A stretch of 64,000 bases of DNA from Clavelina lepadiformis (taxonomy: Eukaryota; Chordata; Ascidiacea; Aplousobranchia; Clavelinidae). Below the pieces are notes generated by a model. That model was not told the DNA's origin. It searched no databases and worked only from the letters and a program-made list of their open reading frames with translations. Position numbers and translations under genes: made by a program. Below, piece after piece: positions 50,810 through 63,300 of this stretch (positions are counted from its first letter, which is position 1; each line of letters opens with the position of its first letter). The stretch is from NCBI RefSeq assembly GCF_947623445.1, contig NC_135244.1:6138001-6202000 (forward strand). Reading direction: 5' to 3'.

Positions 50810-52423
50810 TTAATTTTTCCATAGTTTTTTATTTTTTGTAAATTTTTTGGCATTTGATAACAATTCATCAATGTCGTCATCATCTTCATCATCATCATTG
50901 TGATTTCGACTTTTTTTTTCTTTTTCTTGTGAAGGCTCCCAGTCACTTTCTTCACTCTCAATATCTTCTTCGCTTTCGTCATCATCATCCATAAAACTGT
51001 CTTCAAGGTCGTAGTCATCTTCACTACTTTCACCATCCCTTTTAAGCTTTTTAACATTAGCTCGTTTTGGTGTAACTCTACGAGTGTGTTTGAACTGCTT
51101 CCTGTGCAATGGGTTTTTTCGGTAGCATTGAAGTCCATATTCACACTCCGGCTTGTTTTCATCATCAGAAGATGGAGGAGACATATAATCTGAATCACCA
51201 GGGTGACTAAACTCCTGAAGATGCACAGGATTTTTTCGATAGCACGATTTTCCATAAACACATATTTCTCTTTTTGAACTTGCAGGATCAGAACTCCACG
51301 TACTATGTTGAGAATAAATTTCTTTTATGGGTGACAAAAGTTCAGATACTTTTTCTTCTTCTTCATTTTGGGGAGGTGTGAGTGAAGAATCAGATTTGGT
51401 GTTACTCCCATCTGAATTCAATTCTGGCAAATTTGTGTTTTTTTGAGCCACAGATATGCTTGCATCTTTCATCAACACCTTGTCTTCATTATCAGAATTA
51501 TTCACCACATTGCCTCCTAATGATGGGTAAAACCATTCATCCACATGACTATCAACACTTAACAATCCATCACATTTAACAATATCTTCTTTAATTTTCG
51601 AAGTAGAAGATACTTTGCTTTCACTTTGATCGTTATCGCTATTTTTAGTGTCATCATCTGACTGCTGGTTTATGATTTTTGTCCTTTCACTTTTGGAATG
51701 ACATGTACTTTGTGTTTTGTGAACAGCAGCGTTATTGCCACTAGCATGCGATTTCTGTTTTTCCAGCAGCTTTTTTGATGGTAGAGTTCCTGTAGCTGAC
51801 ATCCAACTGGGTAAAATGCGTCGTTTCTTTGGTGAGTCTCCACATTCTTCGCTAGAAGATGCTGTTGATCTCTTCTGTCTTACAGGTTGTATTTTCACAA
51901 GCTTTTTTGGGGAATTTGTTTCTTTTGTTGAAGTTTCTTCCAAAGTATTGGCACACATAACATTGAAATTTTTGTTGACAGGAGTAATATTTTCATCCTC
52001 AGCTTTAGCAAAGTCATTCACATTTTTAACGCTGTCTTGGTGACCATTACTCTGAGAATGGTTGTTTTTATTTTGATGGGAAATAATTTTTTCATCACAT
52101 GCAGGTCTTATAATAACTTTAAATGAGAAGCAATCTTGTAACAACGAAAATTTATCTCCATCGTGCAGTGTTACAGAACCTCCCTTCTTCAAAAGAAGTG
52201 TTTTACTGCGACCAGTTAAATTCACAAAGCACGGATTTAGATGAGTGGACTTTAGAGATAAGCGATCAGAATCCAGTACTAAAATCGCATGATTCCGAGA
52301 TACCTTCTTGTTATTGATTTCTAGAAGTTTTCCGCGACCAAGCAAAGTGGTTTGATCTGTAATTTCAATCTCTCTTTTGATACCGTCCTGCTCTTGTTCA
52401 AGAGCAACATAAGTTGCCTTCAT
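50810..52423 (-). CDS. APLF: Aprataxin and PNK-like factor (APLF)
   Basis: DNA double-strand-break repair scaffold and histone chaperone: it binds poly(ADP-ribose), phosphorylated XRCC1/XRCC4 and Ku (family knowledge). One uninterrupted frame of 537 residues, near the vertebrate length of about 510. Parts in order: FHA domain 1-110 with LGRG (28-31) and VSRNHA (41-46, the phosphopeptide-binding loop); a Ser/Lys-rich linker with a Ku-binding motif KKRRILPSWM (199-208); PBZ finger 1 with C388, C394, H401, H407; PBZ finger 2 with C427, C433, H440, H446, both carrying CYRKNP; and an acidic tail (about 466-520) like the histone-binding domain. The start is the first Met, directly before the FHA strand. 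It appears intronless, unlike the multi-exon vertebrate gene. A GGGTGAGT just upstream could be a 5'-UTR splice donor. No stops, so it looks functional and not a retrocopy remnant. Confidence 0.95.
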   Translation of the reverse strand: MKATYVALEQEQDGIKREIEITDQTTLLGRGKLLEINNKKVSRNHAILVLDSDRLSLKSTHLNPCFVNLTGRSKTLLLKKGGSVTLHDGDKFSLLQDCFSFKVIIRPACDEKIISHQNKNNHSQSNGHQDSVKNVNDFAKAEDENITPVNKNFNVMCANTLEETSTKETNSPKKLVKIQPVRQKRSTASSSEECGDSPKKRRILPSWMSATGTLPSKKLLEKQKSHASGNNAAVHKTQSTCHSKSERTKIINQQSDDDTKNSDNDQSESKVSSTSKIKEDIVKCDGLLSVDSHVDEWFYPSLGGNVVNNSDNEDKVLMKDASISVAQKNTNLPELNSDGSNTKSDSSLTPPQNEEEEKVSELLSPIKEIYSQHSTWSSDPASSKREICVYGKSCYRKNPVHLQEFSHPGDSDYMSPPSSDDENKPECEYGLQCYRKNPLHRKQFKHTRRVTPKRANVKKLKRDGESSEDDYDLEDSFMDDDDESEEDIESEESDWEPSQEKEKKSRNHNDDDEDDDDIDELLSNAKKFTKNKKLWKN

Positions 52424-52574
52424 GGTTCAGCAAAAAAATGCTCAACTCACCCATCCAGCCATAGCAGGCAACACCGTATCCTTGTCGGAAAGTTTGCATT
52501 GAAAGCACCTGATAAAAAAAACAAAAGTTCAATAAATCCAAACATAAAATGCACCACAACAATGTAATGTCCAT

Positions 52575-52887
52575 CAATGTTGTAATGACTCGGGTCATGT
52601 TTTTAAATAACTTGACTTGACTCAAGTCAATGCTTGAAATGACTTGACTATAGAGTCTCGGAAAGTAACTTGACCAACTCATTAAATTTTAGCTGTTAAT
52701 TTATTGACGAACTGAATTACAGACGTATGGGATTTCATTGCAAACGATCAGTCAAAGGTATAGCCAATGATATGACTTGCATTATATTTTAACTTGACTT
52801 GAATTAATTAGTAATTTGACTTGACTTGACTTAGGTCAACTTCCCAAATGACTTGAGTCTTAAAAAAATAATTTGGTTACAGCACTG
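52575..52887. mobile_element. hAT-type MITE upstream of APLF (313 bp)
   Basis: Perfect 8-bp target duplication ATGTCCAT (52567-52574 and 52888-52895). Ends are CAATGTTGTAATGAC and GGTTACAGCACTG (complement CAGTGCTGTAACC), partly matching inverted repeats. The interior is built of repeated TGACTTGA/TCAAGTCA words, so it can fold extensively. It lies about 150 bp upstream of the APLF start codon. Confidence 0.75.
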
Positions 52888-53182
52888 ATGTCCATTGTAT
52901 ATAATAGAATATGTGGCAAAATGGCAATGCCGCGCTTGTAAATCGGCGCAATTGCCAACTTTCTGCGACGAAGGAATTTTAGCACATCATACAACTTTTC
53001 CAGTGGTGCGCTGTACTTGTCTGTTGTCCGAAAACCGATCTACCCAGCAACTTTTATTTAGTGCATACGACCAGTTAACCACGTATGGCTCAATTTTCAC
53101 AATTTTACAACCAAATTTATAAATACGTTTCCAAGCGTTTATTGCGGAATGCCAAAGAGCAAAGCCCTTAGTCACTCTAAGA

Positions 53183-54932
53183 CACAGTGTTTCTCAAACT
53201 TTTTGCGATCGCGTACCACTCATTCGTTTTTTTTGCTACACTGCGTACCACCTGGCTCCTGAATGACTTATTTTACTCAAATGTACCGGTATTTATTAGT
53301 TATTACCGTTATTACTATACCATAACACCAATGAATAGCAAGAAAACACAATTTAATTTGATAGAAGCAACTGTTTCTTCTGCACAAGCTTGTCTATCCG
53401 GGGCAGTGTTGCCACTCAAAAAAAGAAATTAACCCTACCAGCACACCTAAAAAAACCCTACATCTCCCTACGCAGTTTGAACAAAAAAAAAAAGAAATTT
53501 TGACAGTTTTATGGCACTTTATAACTACTTTAGTTTCAGTTCAAAAGCACCGGAACTAAAGTAGTTCAACATTTACTGACGTTTGTGTTTCCACTAATTG
53601 TGTTTCCCTTTTTAGCCTAATGAGTTGGTATAACTGTGTTCTTGGTGATCCATTGTATAAGTAGCGGACGTTTATACAAAAGATTTTATTCATTGATATA
53701 TCTGATGCTTTATCACAGAGAATTGAAAAGCCTTTAGCTTCTTGTAGCTCTTGAATTAACCTTTCATGAGCATCAACAGCTAGACATTCTGTTAGTAGAT
53801 ATGTTGTTTTTGTCCGACCAGAGGTCATATCTTTTATTGCTTTGGAATCACTAGCAATATGCTTCAGGGTTGGTACCATGTATGACATGAAATTGAAAGA
53901 AATATTGCGTCTTGCAATTAAGGCCACAGTATTTAATTCAGCTTTGATGCAGCCTTGACTACTTGTGACATATTGCTCCATCGATGTGCTTCCAAGAACT
54001 TGTGCAGCATTTTGACAATGTTGAGCAGTTTTTGCATGCCTCATTAGTTCTGATTTCCCAGCAAGAATGTTCTTGTCACAAAATTGACAAAATGCTTTTG
54101 ATGCTCCCTGAGACGAAACTTTTAACCATCCTTGTGCCCAGTTTTCCTTTTCCCATTCTTTTCTGTAGCTTTGCGATCGAAACCTAGAATTTTTGGATCT
54201 CACCTCTTTGGGCATTACCGTTGTCAACTTGTCAACAACCAGAATTATTGTAATTTAATGATAAAAGTATCGTATTCAAGATCACTTGACTTGATCAAAA
54301 CAAGATCACTTGATTCCTGTAATCCTGTCTGTTCAATCTGCTGATTCTGCTCATCTGCTGTCTCACAGTCTCACTCTCCAGTCTCCACCTGCTGGGCTTC
54401 TCCAACTCTTTTTGCAATTTACAATTATAAGTATAACCATAACCAAGACTTAAAACTAGGTCATCCCTGACGTACAGCTTCAATCTGACAATTTACTTAA
54501 CTAAAGTGTCCATTGTTACTACATGAGATAGAACGCATTGTTTCATAATCTGATCAAACAACTCGTCTAGACCGGGAAAATGCATGTCTAATTCAACAAT
54601 GCTAATTCATTAAAGAGCCGCAGTTTGGCCACCCCTGGCTTAGACTATGTTTTTGTCATTATTCAGTAAATTTATTATTTGAATTTATTTTTATTTTACT
54701 TTAAACAAAAGGAAATCTATGAATAAAGGTGAAAAACCCGTAGGGTCACCCTACACCCTACAAGGGGCCAAAAAACCCTACCGTAGGGTAAAATCCCTAC
54801 GAGTGGCAGCCTTGATCCGGGGCAACACATTACTCACAGCACATCGAAAATCATGTTCAGCGGTACGCGGTACCACTTAAAAAGCTCTCGCGTACCACTA
54901 GTGGTACGCGTACCACAGTTTGAGAACCACTG
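53183..54932. mobile_element. Outer hAT MITE, split by a second hAT element
   Basis: Ends CACAGTGTTTCTCAAACT and AGTTTGAGAACCACTG are typical hAT termini. The flanking 8 bp are CTCTAAGA (53175-53182) and CTCTAAGT (54933-54940), a target duplication with one mismatch. The interior has GCGTACCAC repeats on both arms. The element is interrupted at 53396-54822 by the inner element; without it the outer element would be about 330 bp. Confidence 0.8.
53404..54814 (-). mobile_element. Inner hAT element with BED-finger transposase fragment
   Basis: A 1411-bp element within the outer MITE. Perfect target duplication ATCCGGGG (53396-53403 and 54815-54822). Termini are CAGTGTTGCCACTC and GAGTGGCAGCCTTG (about 10 of 14), with CCTAC/GTAGGG repeats inside each end. 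On the minus strand frame 53556-54227 is the N-terminal part of a hAT transposase. It has a BED-type finger with CQFCDK (C-x2-C) and a later H-x5-H (RHAKTAQH), a HIASDSKAIKDM block, and the start of the RNase-H-like fold (ILCDKASDISMNK, family: ILVDESTDIS, with a changed acidic residue). The C-terminal half is gone. A separate hAT-like end, GTTTGGCCACCCCTG, at 54624-54638 suggests a third, degenerate insertion. Confidence 0.85.
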
Positions 54933-55789
54933 CTCTAAGTAATTGATTTTTAGGTAAAATCCTTTTATTTTAGCAAACTTAACCGGACATGTAAAAGTAT
55001 TTTAACCGCGCCATCTTCCTGTGGCAGATGTCTTGTTTAAATCGCGATAAAATTTTTCATGGTTTCACTTATTTTGTGTCAAATCGGATTGGGAAATGTA
55101 AGAAAGGAAGAAATCTGAACAAACTCTTTTTTTTCATTGCCGAAACTACGTTTTACATAGAAAATCGTTAGGTGTAATTCTCGTTAACGCCATGCAGGTA
55201 TCAAAAGTCAAAATGCTACCTGCGCCAAAAAAGATTATCATTTCACGCATCACTTCACGTCGCAAAAGTAAAGACCATTGGGCCATGTGTAGACAAAAGA
55301 TGCTGCTATCGCCTTCGGTAATGGCGAAAGCGCGCAAGCGGAACTGCCCCGGTTCAAGGTATCGAAAGCATGTTTTAAAAAGCTGATACCATGCGAAGTC
55401 CTAATTAATGCTATGTGCAAAAAATGCTTAAATCTTTGTTGTGGTTTATTAGGCTGTCAAACTATGACTAGGCCTAAGTCTATACCGTAAACTTAGGCCT
55501 ATAAGCACGTGATGAATGATATTGGAAGCGTACATAAGCCTATTTTACTGACTGCCGGTTAGCGAGTTTGGAAAAAGCAACTTCAGTGAACGGCTATAGT
55601 CGGTTGCGCAATTGGTACTTTGCTACTTCGGTAATCGCCGGCCGGTTAAGTATAGACACTTACTTTTCCGGCCACTGTTTACCAAAGTAGGAAAATACGA
55701 ATACTATAAACGGCGATAGACCCTTTCCGGTTTACTGTCTGTGTGGCAAGATTTTTTCGATCGCCTATATACGTAACAATAGAAAATGT

Positions 55790-56303
55790 CGACCCACTTT
55801 CATTTTTTTTAAATTACAAGCGTTCTGGCCATCGGATTGTAAAGTTTTCGTTCAGGTGAGTTACATATGAATTCTTTTATGCAATAAAAATACGTTTTGA
55901 AAATATGTTGCCTAGTTCTTATTTCACAGTGGTTTGAGTCCAACGCACTGGAATAGTTCGATACAAAGTCACATTACAAGGTCAGTGTAGCAAGCGGCGT
56001 AAAATGTGTAAGAGTTTGCATGTAATTTGTGGCACATTTGAATATAATAATTCGGTTTGTATTTTCTTCTAGTTGATTATTTTGAAGTCGAGTTGAACTT
56101 AGCTTGACATGCCAAACAAAATTAGCCTGTGTAACGCGCCGCAAATTACTTGCAAACTTTTACGCATTTTACGTTGCATTCTTTGCTGACCACGTTTTTT
56201 TTTATCGCGTAAAGGAATTCATATGTAGGAACTCACCTAAGCGAAATCTTTGCAATCCAATACACAGAACGTTTGTAATTTTAAAAAGAATAAAAGTGGG
56301 TCA
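55790..56303. repeat. Long foldback (inverted-repeat) element
   Basis: About 514 bp. The two halves are imperfect reverse complements: GACCCACTTT at 55791 pairs with AAAGTGGGTC at 56302. Further pairs follow inwards: AAATTACAAGCGTTCTG with its right-arm counterpart, CATATGAATTC (55866 and 56219 regions), CGTAAAATG.GTAA, and GTTTGCATGTAATTTG near the centre. About 110 bp of unpaired sequence lies in the left arm. No coding capacity; presumably a foldback transposon. Target duplication not resolved. Confidence 0.8.
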
Positions 56304-56630
56304 ATGATTTCAATGGTTAACTACTGGTGATTGAAAATCTTGTCGAACCAAAATAGTGGCTGTAACTCCGAAAGGGTCTGTTAGGCTACAGTTTGTGAAT
56401 TGAAATGTATGCTAATTTTCTACTTAAAATGACAGACTAATTTTTCCAAAAGGTAAATAAACCTAAAACTAATCCTTTTTAGCTCAAACTCTCATTTATC
56501 ACGATTAAATTACTAAGCTAGGCCCCTGTAGGCCACGGAACATTCTGTGCAGTGCAAACGATGAAGATCCGTTTGATCGGCATGCCAGGTCCCTTCAAGA
56601 CCTGTGGCTATAAGTAGAAGCACGGGACTT

Positions 56631-57445
56631 GTGTTCAATGTAACTCAAAATTTAATTACGTAATTTGCGTTCCACATGGCCATCAGTAATTCCATAATTT
56701 TTCCTACTACCGCACGCTTTGTTTTATGGTAATACCATGGTATCATTGTTGTTTACTGGCAATGCAGATTAATATCACAAGTTATTATTTAGTGCAGTAT
56801 TGAGTTTCAATATTGCCAAATTTGCGGTTTTTTTCCAATGCAGTCAATAGATGTGTCCCAAAAGTCTTTTTTAACAAAACATTATTTCTTTTGTTCTAGT
56901 TTGATCTTACAAACAAAGTTAAAATGTAAATAAAATTTGTTTGCTATAATTGTTGTTAATCGGATTTATTTTCTGACAAACTTTCCTCAAACTTAATTAG
57001 CTAATTATTTTATTAATGTATCGTATATTAATTGACGTAGTGCGTGACCTACTTTTGCGCAAAGCAAACAATATTCCTCCAAGGCTTCAGGAAATATGAT
57101 GTCACTTTCACAGTTTAGCAGTGTCACTGCCATACTTTCCATACTCGGGTTATGGTCGTAAAATTTTACTTAATGAAGTGACCAAATACAAGTCCATTAA
57201 GCCACACCGCAAATAAAAACTCAATTCTACTTTTGATCGAGCAATATCGTTGTTTTGAAAACGGTTTGGACCAAAAGCCGAGCTCAGGTATCGCACAAAT
57301 TTTTAATTGCCTTTGCCTTGTGAGCAAAGAAGCTAATTAGTGATGGTTTATGTGCGTAAAATACACACATGAAGTAGGTTAATAATTTATACCAAACTTT
57401 TGTAACTGCAGCTCTGTTATGTTTTTATCAAAGTTTTGTCCATTA
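56631..57445. mobile_element. Inserted element of unknown class, copy 2
   Basis: Homologous along its length to 48183-49275, but lacking the 424-bp MITE present there. Matching blocks include GCTTTGTTTTATGGTAATAC, the ACTTTCCATACTCG block, AGCCGAG.(T)CAGGTATCGCA and AAGTAGGTT. No open frame recognised. Limits are approximate. Confidence 0.65.
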
Positions 57446-60347
57446 CGTGCATACTAGGGCTATTGCAGCTAAACTTACGTAATTAACTTATAAGACATGC
57501 GAGATGTAACTAGCGTAGCAAAACTGCGAGTTACTATAAATAAACTGATACTTATATAATAATTACTGTGCGTCACAGCGTCTGTCTACACTGTGTTCTA
57601 TGGGTATTGGGAAATAGTGGACATAAAGACCTTTGTATACTGGTAAGATAGACAGGGTCTAGATTTGTTGGCCTGAAATTTTATGAAGTATTTTAAATAG
57701 AATAAATCCATCCCAAAGAAAATTGGATTTAATAGACGGATTTATTATTTGATCTCCACTATACTTGAAGATTTCATTCGCGTATTATAGTACAGTTAAG
57801 TATTGGATCACTATCGCTGTTAGTGTCAACAACGTTTGTGAAGCATCTTTGCACCGTGAAGGTAGTGACAATGGGCCAAAGTTTGATGAGGCTTTAATTA
57901 AAGTATAATGCGCCTCAGTATATTCAATGGTGGCCAAAACCAAGTGGCCATTATTTAAGATTTCAAGTCAATGCTAGTCGACTGATACCTACGTAAATTT
58001 CACCATGATTTACTGTTTTCTAATTTCACGATTGTCACGCCTAATGGTACCTTTTGAACTGGCTGGTGAAATTAAACTATACAAAGCTTTACCAGTAAAC
58101 AATTAGTTATTGTCTGATGCAAATAATGATAAACGACTACCACAAAATAACTTTCGCAAGATGAAAGTTTTTTCACCAGCAGCCTAACTTTTGTTAGTAA
58201 TGTAAAATATAGGCTGGTTAAGGACTAACACCTGGTATTAATTTATTGATTCTGAACAAGAACTAAGCTCAAAAAATCAAGTTTAGCTTTATTTGCCTAA
58301 TTTTGAACTAGCTAGGTAACAAGTCAACTAACTTTGCCAGGTCAAGAATAATAGTTAAAATCATACTCATAGTATCCACGAAGCAGTCAAGAGTTTTAAG
58401 CAGTTTCTTTGCCTTCACGGCTTTCTTTTGTGCCAAGAAAATAAGAAAAACAGCTGACACAAAAAAGAAGCATCTGCTCTTGCCCAGCTCTGTCAATGGT
58501 TAAAAAGAGTCCAACATTAATCAGTAGCTTTCTACAAATTAGGCCACCTACTGCTTTTTTTGAAAACTTTGGTTTGTTTTGTTTTCGCTTTTTCTTGTTT
58601 CCTACCCCCTTTGATTTTTGCTCGTTGCGCTGCTGGATAAGAACCTGGAAAATTTACTTCAACCTGCCTGTAAGATGCCTTATAGGTTCTACTTCCTTGT
58701 GCTGGTAATATGATTACTATGCATTTAAGCTAACTAAATAAACGCATTTATTGGCATAGCTCAACTTCTACACCGGTCTGGACCGAACTGACACATTTCA
58801 GCAAAAGCTGATAGATTGACTTCTAGTTTGAATCTAATAGGATTACGAATTCATGCTACTAGTTCCACTATATAGTCTTACAAATTATGTTCGTGCTACT
58901 AATACTAGTAAAAACTGTAATTATGTGCCTCTGCACAATAGAGTCTATTTTTCGTGCAACGAGACAGGGCCTTGCACCTTGAAGTCTACCTACACGCGAA
59001 AACCATTATGGGTGACATTGTCAAGCCTGAGGATTGAAAATGTGCCAATTCTCGATCGAGTAATTGGACTTGGATTCGACTCAGCCCATCCCTACATATT
59101 TGTTTATTTCTTACTGAATCATATCCTTCGGAAAACTCTGTATTTGTTGTGATAAATTGCACATTTTGGGTTGACCTTGGACAATAAAGTACCTAACCTA
59201 GCAAGTGTTGCAACTGAAGAATTGTGCTATTCAACATGACCAAATTGACCATAACACTAACTTCTGACTGAGCACCTAATTCATTCGAACAACCTGAACT
59301 TAAACTGGCATTGATTAATTATTATAGATAATTATACTAAAGTAGCACACACTCCATTCATATCATTCAATAAAGGAAATAAATTTAGGGGCATTAACAA
59401 AACTAGTGTTCGATTGACTGGATCTGAATGGGTTATTAGGTTAATCCCTGCCACATGCACGGTGGTTCACAGCTCACATAATGCATTCAGTGATTTCGGT
59501 CCATATCAGCACAACAATGTGCTTTTTCATTCAAAAAATTGGTAAACATACAAAATTCTTGGCATATATTGTATTATTATTGAAATATTTCTATACTGAC
59601 ACACGACATTATGATAGAACTGATTGTACCTGCACCTACATGTGGAGCAATCAGACACAACACAAAATAGGTTTTAGTATCAGTTCACCCAAAATAAATT
59701 GTTTCATTGTATGAGCAAAACTGTATCGTTATGGTTAAAAGGTTTAATACTCCCATACGTTAATATGGTATAATACGTCTTCCAGGCACATCAGTGTTGT
59801 CATGCTCCAACTTTTAACAAAAATTTATTTTTGGTAGTAAGGTTACATTAAGTCACATATGTTATACGGCCTAGTTGCTGCTTTTGATAAATGACGTCAG
59901 TTTGTAAATGATAACATGTGGGGTTAAAAAAGTTTTTCTATCAGTGTTTTGGTTCAACTAATCTTCACAATGTAATTTTTTTTAAAACAGAGATGTCCCT
60001 GATCATTATCTGTTGTTGTTGCTCTTGCTTGCGACTCCCATCTTTTAATACATACCATTTATATGATAGCCACTTGATGTGGTTGCTATGTCAATTTTAT
60101 AGAGACAAACCTTTTCAGATATTCTTTCATTTTTGACTTCTTGTCCATCCTTTAGTTTATGGTAATGTTTATTTGATAGTGCAGTGAGTTTATTTTAAAG
60201 TTTACTTACATAATATTTGTGTACCATGCTATTGGTAATTGGTATATTATTTGATTAATGTTGTGCAGGTATAAGTCACACTTAAAGACAATTAAACCAA
60301 TAGTACTGGTATTCAATTGGTTCTGTGAATTTACTGGACTGCATAAT

Positions 60348-63300
60348 ATGACTTGGCAACCAGATGCATCTGGGCTGGCACAGATTATCCAGCTTCTGAA
60401 AGAATCACAATCTCCAGACACAGAAATTCAAAGACAAGTGCAACAGGTATCTCAGTTTTATTAAATGAGTGTTTATTTTAACTTACAAATCACCCCTTGA
60501 TAGAGTTGTTAATAGCCCACTAAAGATTCTATGTAGTTATGATGACTTAATGACAGCAAATTTAGAAAACTTGTAAAGTGATTGTTCAGTTATGAAATCA
60601 AAGTAAAACTGTTTGATTTTGTAATATTTTGCTGACAGTGACGGTGGATTAAAAGGTAAAATGGCAGTTTGTTGTTTGGCGGTAGAAATATTTTAACTGC
60701 GTGTGTGTTTTGCATGTATTTATTTGTATACCCCAAAACACTAATTCCACCCAAGAGCCTGACTTGTGCTGATTGCTAGCAGTTAAGGATGGCTGTTGTA
60801 TGTTTGTGCAAAGGACAGAGCATTTGAAAAGACAGTAGAACCGCACGAAGGACAGTCACTTGCTGAGCTGGGCTGTTTGTGAATTTGAATGAATGAATTG
60901 TATTACTGTCTTTGTGATTGTATGACTACCATAAGTCGTTGACAGAAAACTGTAGTGTATTTTGTTCGGCTGAAGCGACAAGCCGTTAATCTGCCAGAAC
61001 CTGGCAGAAGGGACTGACGAAATTCTGTTACTGTGACATAGATACATCTTTTACAAGTCTTTTGATTTGTTTATCTTTTTCTGATTTTTTTGTTTGTTTG
61101 AAGTTAATAGAAGAAAGTCTGAATAAGCTTAGGGAAGCTAATCACAGATTATACAGTACTTGGCTTAACTACATCGCATGAAGTATTAGCATTTATAGTC
61201 TAGGACTAGGTCTTAAGGGGCAATGCAGTACCTTACAAGATTGGTTGACTATTGCCTTCCAAACAATTTTAGACTGGTGATATCTAAGTCAATGTAGGTT
61301 GCTTGTAGCCCTAAACAAGACAAGTACCTAACCTTGGGTCAAATAACACTAAATACTATATTAAGGTCTTTCCCTGCCCACACGGTGTGTTGTATTCATT
61401 TTTTTCTACTAGCAAGATATGTTGGTAAGAATAAATTTCATTCTTTGGCAAGTCAATAGTAAACCTACCTACCTAAGGGCATAAGTAGCCTACCTAGTAG
61501 GTTACTTACCGGTACCTTACTGCTGCTCAGGGCTCAGACTAGACACCATCAGCTCATGTGACTTAATTACAATAAAGTAAGTGAGCTTAAATGGGGATTT
61601 GCTAATCTAATCCTCTGCATTCTCATCCTTAGTATTTTGATAGGTGAAAATCCAATTGCCAACAATGTAGTCATTTTTTTTATAAATTTACATCAGTTTA
61701 TTATGGTAGTTTAACTGCAACATTTCTTTATGTTGATATGTATAAGTCAATAAATGTAGACTCAAGGTATAATGCTTACAAGTGTTTTTTTGTTTAAATA
61801 TTTTTTGATTATGATCAGGTGAGATCTACATATTGCTTAATATTTTGTGTGGTAATGTGTTTTAGTTGGAATGTGTTTCAGTTATATTCTTACTGTTTTT
61901 TAGAAACTGGAAGCACTAAATGGTTATCCTGATTTCAACAATTATTTGATATATGTCTTGACTAAACTTACAACAGAAGGTAAGCATGTTACAGTCTGGT
62001 AAATTTTGCAACATTATCTAAAGCAAAAAGAATTACACAGTTCAGTGTACAATAACATGTAATGTTTATTATATTATTCATTACCTACTCTCTTTCATTC
62101 ATTCATTACCCACACAGTGTAATCAGGTAAATCTGTTACGTAATCTCAAAACAATAAGAAACATTGCTAACATTTAACTGTTGTGTAAACGACATAAACA
62201 CGTATGTATCATTCTTTTGTTGTAAAGATGAACCAACAAGATCCCTGTCTGGTCTCATACTGAAGAACAATGTTAGAGCACATTTCACCAACTTACCACC
62301 GAATGTTGCTGAATTTATAAAACAGGTGACTTGTCTAATGAAAAATAAACATAAGAACAAAATATATACGTATACATATATATATAATTATATTTATGTA
62401 CAAAAGTTTTCATTTGCATACATTCGATTCTGTTGTAGGAGTGTTTGAAGGCTGTTGGTGACCCATCGGCATTGATCCGTGCGACGGTTGGTATTTTGAT
62501 TACTACAATTGCTGCAGAAGGTGATCTTGTCAACTGGCAGGACTTGTTGCCAGCACTTTGTCAGTTACTCGATTCTGAAGATTACAACACCTGTGAGGTA
62601 CCTTTTGCTGCTAAAATATTATACAAACAGTTTAAATGTAATCACTGCTCAGTTTAACTTTTTTGCTAAAGTTTGACTCAGCTCATACTCATGCAAAAAT
62701 GTTGATAGTTTTGTATTTTCGATGATTGTTTAATTATTAATTATAAATTATCATTTTCGAAGCTTTGTAGACGTTGACTCTACCACAGTTACTACCTACT
62801 TTTACTTGGTAAATGTAAACATACTTGGGAGGACAGGGGGTTTTTCCCTGACTGGTGTTATGTAATGTTTACTTAAAATATTGATCATCTTAGTAGTCAT
62901 TGTAATGTGAAAATGTGTAAAAATATTGTATTTAGGGTGCATTTGGAGCATTGCAAAAGGTCTGTGAGGACTGTGCTGACCAGCTGGACTCTCCACAGTT
63001 ACAACAATCTCTTGACGTTATGATACCAAAATTTCTCCAGTTTTTCAAGCACTCTAGTCCCAAAATAAGGTTTTGGTCTTTTTTTGTGTAGTTCATTGGC
63101 AAAAAAATATGCAAACATTATGGTAGTCGCCTCATCATTTGGAAAATTTCTTGACTCATGATAACTAGAGTATGCTTAACTAGTTTTTATAATTGTCCAA
63201 ATGAAGATATCCTACAAATTATATACCTAGATCTCATGCCATATCGTGTGTCAATCAGTTCATTATTGGCAGAACTCAGGCTTTAATGAACCATATCGAT

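Larger units (their letters stand above)
54941..60347. other. Intergenic stretch between the hAT cluster and transportin
   Basis: Holds the foldback element (55790-56303) and a copy of the unknown element (56631-57445), listed separately. Near 58985-59096 there is a fragment ending in CAGCCCATCCCTA, like the right end of the TAGGGATG MITE family. No host exon is recognised; the 5' untranslated region and promoter of transportin must lie near its right edge. A CAG acceptor-like site at 60268 (TTGTGCAG) could be a 5'-UTR splice or trans-splice site. Confidence 0.4.

Noticed and set aside
50752-51261. 169-codon open frame on the minus strand
   Set aside because: It lies inside the APLF coding region in another frame; its runs of Met, Lys and Val are by-products of the Asp/Glu-rich tail codons.
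58308-58708. Open frames on both strands (62 and 70 codons), one rich in Lys and Phe
   Set aside because: No family signature, no supporting splice structure, and the two frames overlap on opposite strands, so neither is supported as a gene.
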